Positions 46,754-50,333 of a DNA stretch of 50,333 nt are shown here, piece after piece (the stretch's first letter is position 1; every line of letters begins with the position of its first letter). The position numbers and the translations under genes were made by a program. Origin of the DNA: Anaeromyces robustus. Its lineage: Eukaryota > Neocallimastigomycota > Neocallimastigomycetes > Neocallimastigales > Neocallimastigaceae. The stretch covers positions 247,501 to 297,833 of the forward strand of contig MCFG01000030.1 of the NCBI GenBank assembly GCA_002104895.1. Direction: 5' to 3'. Under the pieces are notes generated by a model. That model ran no database searches. It worked only from the letters and a program-made list of their open reading frames with translations, and was not told the DNA's origin.

Positions 46754-48514
46754 CTATATATGAAAACTAGTTAAAAATTCTATACTATCTTCTAAAGTAA
46801 AACTTTCTCCTGCTAAATAAATCTTTTCATATATTTCAGCTTTATCCATCCATCCATTAATTAATTCTACTTGATTTTCATCTCTTTTACTTAATAATAA
46901 TGATAAATTTCTTTTAGAATATTTATTAAGATAATTTTGAATTATTTTATCAGCAGTTGATATAGCATCTTCTAAATCATAAGAAGTCACTGGTGTTGCA
47001 AAATTAGTTAAACCTGTAGATCCTGATTCTAATTCAAGATTTACTTTAGATTGAGTATAGGATGCTAAATATCTTGATTCTTCGAAATCAGACATTTGAG
47101 AAATATATTCAAGTTTATTATTTTTAGTATAATGTAACATACCATTTTGTCCATAATTTAATGGATCAATGAAAACATCTTTAATGGCCATCAATTGATA
47201 AATAGCATTTAAATCTAATAATTGATCATCTGTTAATCCATCAACAGTTAAAGAATTTAATCTTTTATCAATAAAACGTTTGGATATCATTTTGATAGTA
47301 GCATAGGATATATCATATCTATCACAAATAATATTTTCTTCATTTTCATCAAAGGATTTAAGAGATTCAATATTAGCAAAATTAGCTTCCAATAAATTTC
47401 CATTTAAATCATCTGTCTTAATTTTACCATTTTGATCTTTTAAAATATAATCTTTTGGTCTTAAAATAATTTTTTTTCCATTTTCTTCAGTAACAAAAAT
47501 GGTACCACATGCTGCAATAAGATTTATACCTTCTCTATTTATTGAATTATTTTTTTCATCAAAAGTAATATGATATCCACCAACATTATAACTAATATCA
47601 TCATAATATGAATATTTAGGTGAGAATCTTTTATCATCACTATATTTATCTCCATCATAGGTAAGAGTAAATACATAGAATATTTGAGCTGTATAATCAT
47701 TTACAATCATTACACTATAATGTAAATTGTTATTAGAATCGGTAGTTTCTACAATATTGAAAGAGATTTCATCAAGGTATTTTAAAATATCAACATCAGA
47801 AGATTCATCGATATAAAATATCTTTTTACAAGCCCATGTTTGAATACATTTCATAGCAATAACTTTACTAAGTTCTTCGGAAGGAAGTGAAAATTTTTCC
47901 TTTTTCCATTCTGATTTAATATTTTCTGGTAATTTATCAAAATCATTCATATCAATTCCATCGATATCATCATTTTCGAAATTATATATAAATATTTTCA
48001 TCATACTAATAGCTGAATCATTTGGTACAAAAAAAATTCTTGTTTTAACATCATTATTACATAAACCAATAGATTCACTTTTATCTTTTGAGATAATTAA
48101 ATCACGAAGACCATCATAAGTATTAATATTAGCAGGACGATCTTGAACTTCTGTTTCAGGATCCATAAAAGTATTAAAAACTCTAGTAGCAAGTTCATAT
48201 AATTCATGGAATTTTTTATCTAATTCTTCACCTTCTAAGCCTCTTAAACTTGGAATGATATGTTGAATATCCATTAAATCATATTCGTTTCCGATATTGG
48301 AAATATCAATAAGTATTGGTCTTTTTTCGAAACTAATTTCATTATTATTATTAGATGATGAAATTGTTTCAGGGTCAACTTCTTTAGCAATTGTACCATC
48401 CTCATTACCAGCAGCAAGAATTAAAGCAGCAAGTTCTTCCACAGCATAATCAACATATTCACAATATACTATAATAAAGTATATGAAAAAAAGAAAAAAG
48501 AATTTCCAATTCAT
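46754..48514 (-). CDS. N-terminal part of a large secreted protein of unknown function
   Basis: The 586-residue frame starts with a signal peptide (MNWKFFFLFFIYFIIVYC, cleavage probably near residue 18). A mostly acidic sequence follows, without further membrane segments. Visible stretches include GLEGEELDKKFHELYELATR, FFVPNDSAIS, CIQTWACKKIFYIDES and LIAACGTIFVTEENGK. No catalytic motif or known domain is recognised. Few cysteines are present. The frame ends in LTSFHI and a stop, whereas one extra T in the preceding TTTT would continue it into the next ORF, so the two probably form one protein of about 1450 residues. A 32-nt GT-AG interval (46754-46785) would also restore the frame but is shorter than fungal introns usually are. 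The start is set by the signal peptide. Confidence 0.8.
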   Translation of the reverse strand: MNWKFFFLFFIYFIIVYCEYVDYAVEELAALILAAGNEDGTIAKEVDPETISSSNNNNEISFEKRPILIDISNIGNEYDLMDIQHIIPSLRGLEGEELDKKFHELYELATRVFNTFMDPETEVQDRPANINTYDGLRDLIISKDKSESIGLCNNDVKTRIFFVPNDSAISMMKIFIYNFENDDIDGIDMNDFDKLPENIKSEWKKEKFSLPSEELSKVIAMKCIQTWACKKIFYIDESSDVDILKYLDEISFNIVETTDSNNNLHYSVMIVNDYTAQIFYVFTLTYDGDKYSDDKRFSPKYSYYDDISYNVGGYHITFDEKNNSINREGINLIAACGTIFVTEENGKKIILRPKDYILKDQNGKIKTDDLNGNLLEANFANIESLKSFDENEENIICDRYDISYATIKMISKRFIDKRLNSLTVDGLTDDQLLDLNAIYQLMAIKDVFIDPLNYGQNGMLHYTKNNKLEYISQMSDFEESRYLASYTQSKVNLELESGSTGLTNFATPVTSYDLEDAISTADKIIQNYLNKYSKRNLSLLLSKRDENQVELINGWMDKAEIYEKIYLAGESFTLEDSIEFLTSFHI

Positions 48515-49778
48515 CTTAAATTTATATATTATATATACATATATAAGATTTATTAATTTATTAATTTATCAATATATATATTTAATTTTTTTATTATTAT
48601 ATTTATTTATTTTTTATTATGTATATAAAATTCTTTTATTTATTTATTTTTTTTATTTTTTTTTTTAGTTTTTAAAAAAATCGAAGTTCTCTTAATATAT
48701 ATATAAATTTTATGAAATATTTTTTTATAATATTCATAATTCAATGTGTTTTTTTATTTAAGATTTTTATAGAATTTCTTTTTTTTTTTACAAAGTTTAA
48801 TAATAATTTTTAAAAAAGCAATATATTTAATACTTTGAACATTTTTTTATATTCCTTGGAAAATAATTTAATTGGTTTAAATAATTATTAAAAATTTTTA
48901 AAATAACTTTAATTAATGAGTAAAATTTTTTTTGTTTCACAAAATAGAATATATAAAAATTAATAAATAAAATAAAATAAAATAAAATAAAATAAAATAA
49001 AATAAAATAAAATAAAATAAAATAAAATAAAATAAAATAAAATAAAATAAAATAAAATAAAATAAAATAAAATAAAATAAAATAAAATAAAATAAAATAA
49101 AATAAAATAAAATAAAATAAAATAAAATAAAATAAAATAAAATAAAATAAAATAAAATAAAATAAAATAAAATAAAATAAAATAAAATAAAATAAAATAA
49201 AATAAAATAAAATAAAATAAAATAAAATAAAATAAAATAAAATAAAATAAATAAAATAAAATACAATAAATAAATAAATAAATAAATAAAAAAAAAAAAA
49301 AAAAAAAAAAACAGTTTTAAAAGAAAAATCTATTAACAGTCAGTTAATCGGGTATAATAATTATGTCAACTTTAATTAATATATTTTATGATAAAGAGTT
49401 ACAAATATTTAAATTATAAAAATTACATGCTTTTATATTCATACAATGTGGGTTATACATTTAATACAATACATTTTAATGCATTTTAACAATATTTCAC
49501 ATATTCTAACAAAATCTAATTAAAGTTGTTTACTTTAAAAATGAAAAAAAGTTAAAGTAAATTTTTATTAAAAAGATTCTGTATACTGTATAATTAAAAC
49601 AATACATGGAAAAAAAGTATATATATATATAATAAAATAGTGTTTTATGTATAAATATAAATGCTCAAATATATATAAAATTTATAATTATATTATATAA
49701 ATAAACATAATACTGTTATTATTATATAAAACTGTTATATGATTATAGATTTATATATAATATATTGATTTAAAAAGT
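48515..49778. other. AT-rich region with a long pentamer array
   Basis: Contains the presumed promoter of the large secreted protein gene (48515-48960), the (AAAAT)n array and 460 bp of AT-rich DNA (49320-49778) without recognisable content. Confidence 0.6.
48966..49258. repeat. (AAAAT)n array of about 57 units
   Basis: An almost perfect aaaat pentamer array of some 285 bp. Its minus strand reads as an open frame of repeated FILFY, which is only a by-product of the repeat. A 30-nt A-run follows at about 49289. Confidence 0.95.
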
Positions 49779-50212
49779 AAACCATTATAACTAATAATAA
49801 TTTAAATTAAATATTTTCCTACTTATTCATGCTTTTTTGGTGATGAATAATTAAAATAATCCATTAATATGTTATATATATATTTTTTTTTAAAATTTCC
49901 TCAATTTCAAATGAAAATGAAGAAGGAATAATGGATGATAATACTAAGCAAAAGTTATAAAATCTTTAATTTCATATACTAAATAATCCAAACTTAAATA
50001 ATATTTAAAATTTAGATTATTAAGTATATAATTATATAAAGCATTTTCATTAATTACATCAATTATATATCCAATTCTTAATTTCGTTATAAGTTTATTA
50101 TCTCTTTTAGTTTTACGTATTCCTTGAAAAATTTAAACATTCTTTATATTTTATAATTCTCTATATTATTCTATAAATGTTCTTGATCATCTATTAATTT
50201 AGAGAATAATGG
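49779..50212 (-). pseudogene. Decayed partial copy of the large secreted protein gene
   Basis: The plus-strand sequence aligns by eye with 45790-46210 inside the large secreted protein gene. ttggtgatgaataa (49839) matches 45841, and aaaatttagattattaagta (50007) matches 46003-46027 with aaattta ahead of it. tctcttttagttttacgta (50102) matches 46105, and ttctttatattttataa (50139) matches 46153. Orientation and order are the same, but numerous stops and indels show it has decayed. It lies on the same strand, 1.3 kb upstream of the intact-length gene, as expected from an old tandem duplication. Confidence 0.75.
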
Positions 50213-50333
50213 AATATTCTATAAATATACATATATAAATAGAACCTTTTAATTTATATGAAGTAATACATTGTTACATATACAAGTTTTATAAATATTT
50301 TTATTATTTTATTTTTACATTAAAAAAAAAATT
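50213..50333. other. AT-rich end of window
   Basis: No recognisable content. The similarity to the large secreted protein gene fades here. Confidence 0.5.

Noticed and set aside
48966-49258. CRISPR-like array
   Set aside because: Regular short repeats without spacers. It is a simple microsatellite, and the genome is eukaryotic.
48937-49266. Open frame of 109 codons on the minus strand reading as repeated FILFY
   Set aside because: It is only the AAAAT pentamer array read through. It has no independent coding signal.

Overview
The window is about 50 kb of extremely AT-rich eukaryotic DNA: islands of protein-coding sequence in a sea of A/T homopolymers, (AAAT)n, (AAAAT)n and similar microsatellites. 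Poly-Asn and Asn/Lys-rich protein segments, compact intron-poor genes, a secreted chitin-binding (CBM18) plus NodB-type deacetylase, a GPI-tailed alpha-amylase resembling those of gut bacteria, and a cluster of paralogous ankyrin proteins together suggest an anaerobic gut fungus (Neocallimastigomycota, for example Piromyces, Neocallimastix or Anaeromyces). This is an inference from content. Dictyostelid-like AT-rich protists were considered and fit less well.

Layout, left to right. 1-5.4 kb is intergenic, with a possible trace of a LINE reverse transcriptase near 0.5 kb. 5.4-9.0 kb holds a 1201-residue EEA1-like coiled-coil protein with a C-terminal FYVE finger. At 11.4-12.0 kb a 415-bp insert carrying a 99-residue ORF sits between 57-59 bp direct repeats. 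15.2-16.2 kb encodes an Asn/Tyr-rich, apparently GPI-anchored secreted protein. 17.4-21.1 kb is a graveyard of decayed mobile DNA (a LINE reverse-transcriptase relic, a foldback/MITE-like element, structured GC-richer islands) that ends at a tRNA-Ser(GCT) gene. 21.6-23.0 kb encodes a three-CBM18 chitin or xylan deacetylase on the minus strand.

25.1-33.2 kb holds three ankyrin-repeat paralogues, two in tandem on the minus strand and one divergent on the plus strand, followed by a decayed fourth fragment. 34.3-36.0 kb holds two 5'-truncated LINE 3' ends arranged head to tail, joined through a poly(A) tail and bounded as a unit by an 11-bp direct repeat. 37.6-39.1 kb is a GH13 alpha-amylase interrupted by one frameshift. 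41.1-41.8 kb is a short prephenate-dehydratase-like gene without an ACT domain. 44.2-48.5 kb is a large secreted protein of unknown function, split into two ORFs by an apparent single frameshift, and a decayed partial copy of it lies at 49.8-50.2 kb.

The genes do not form an operon or an obvious defence island. Two secreted carbohydrate-active enzymes and two other secreted proteins fit the wall and the external digestion of a plant-degrading fungus. The ankyrin cluster and the large secreted protein family show local duplication followed by decay. The two apparent frameshifts could be sequencing errors in short homopolymers or real lesions; reads would decide. No function is claimed for the unrecognised proteins.
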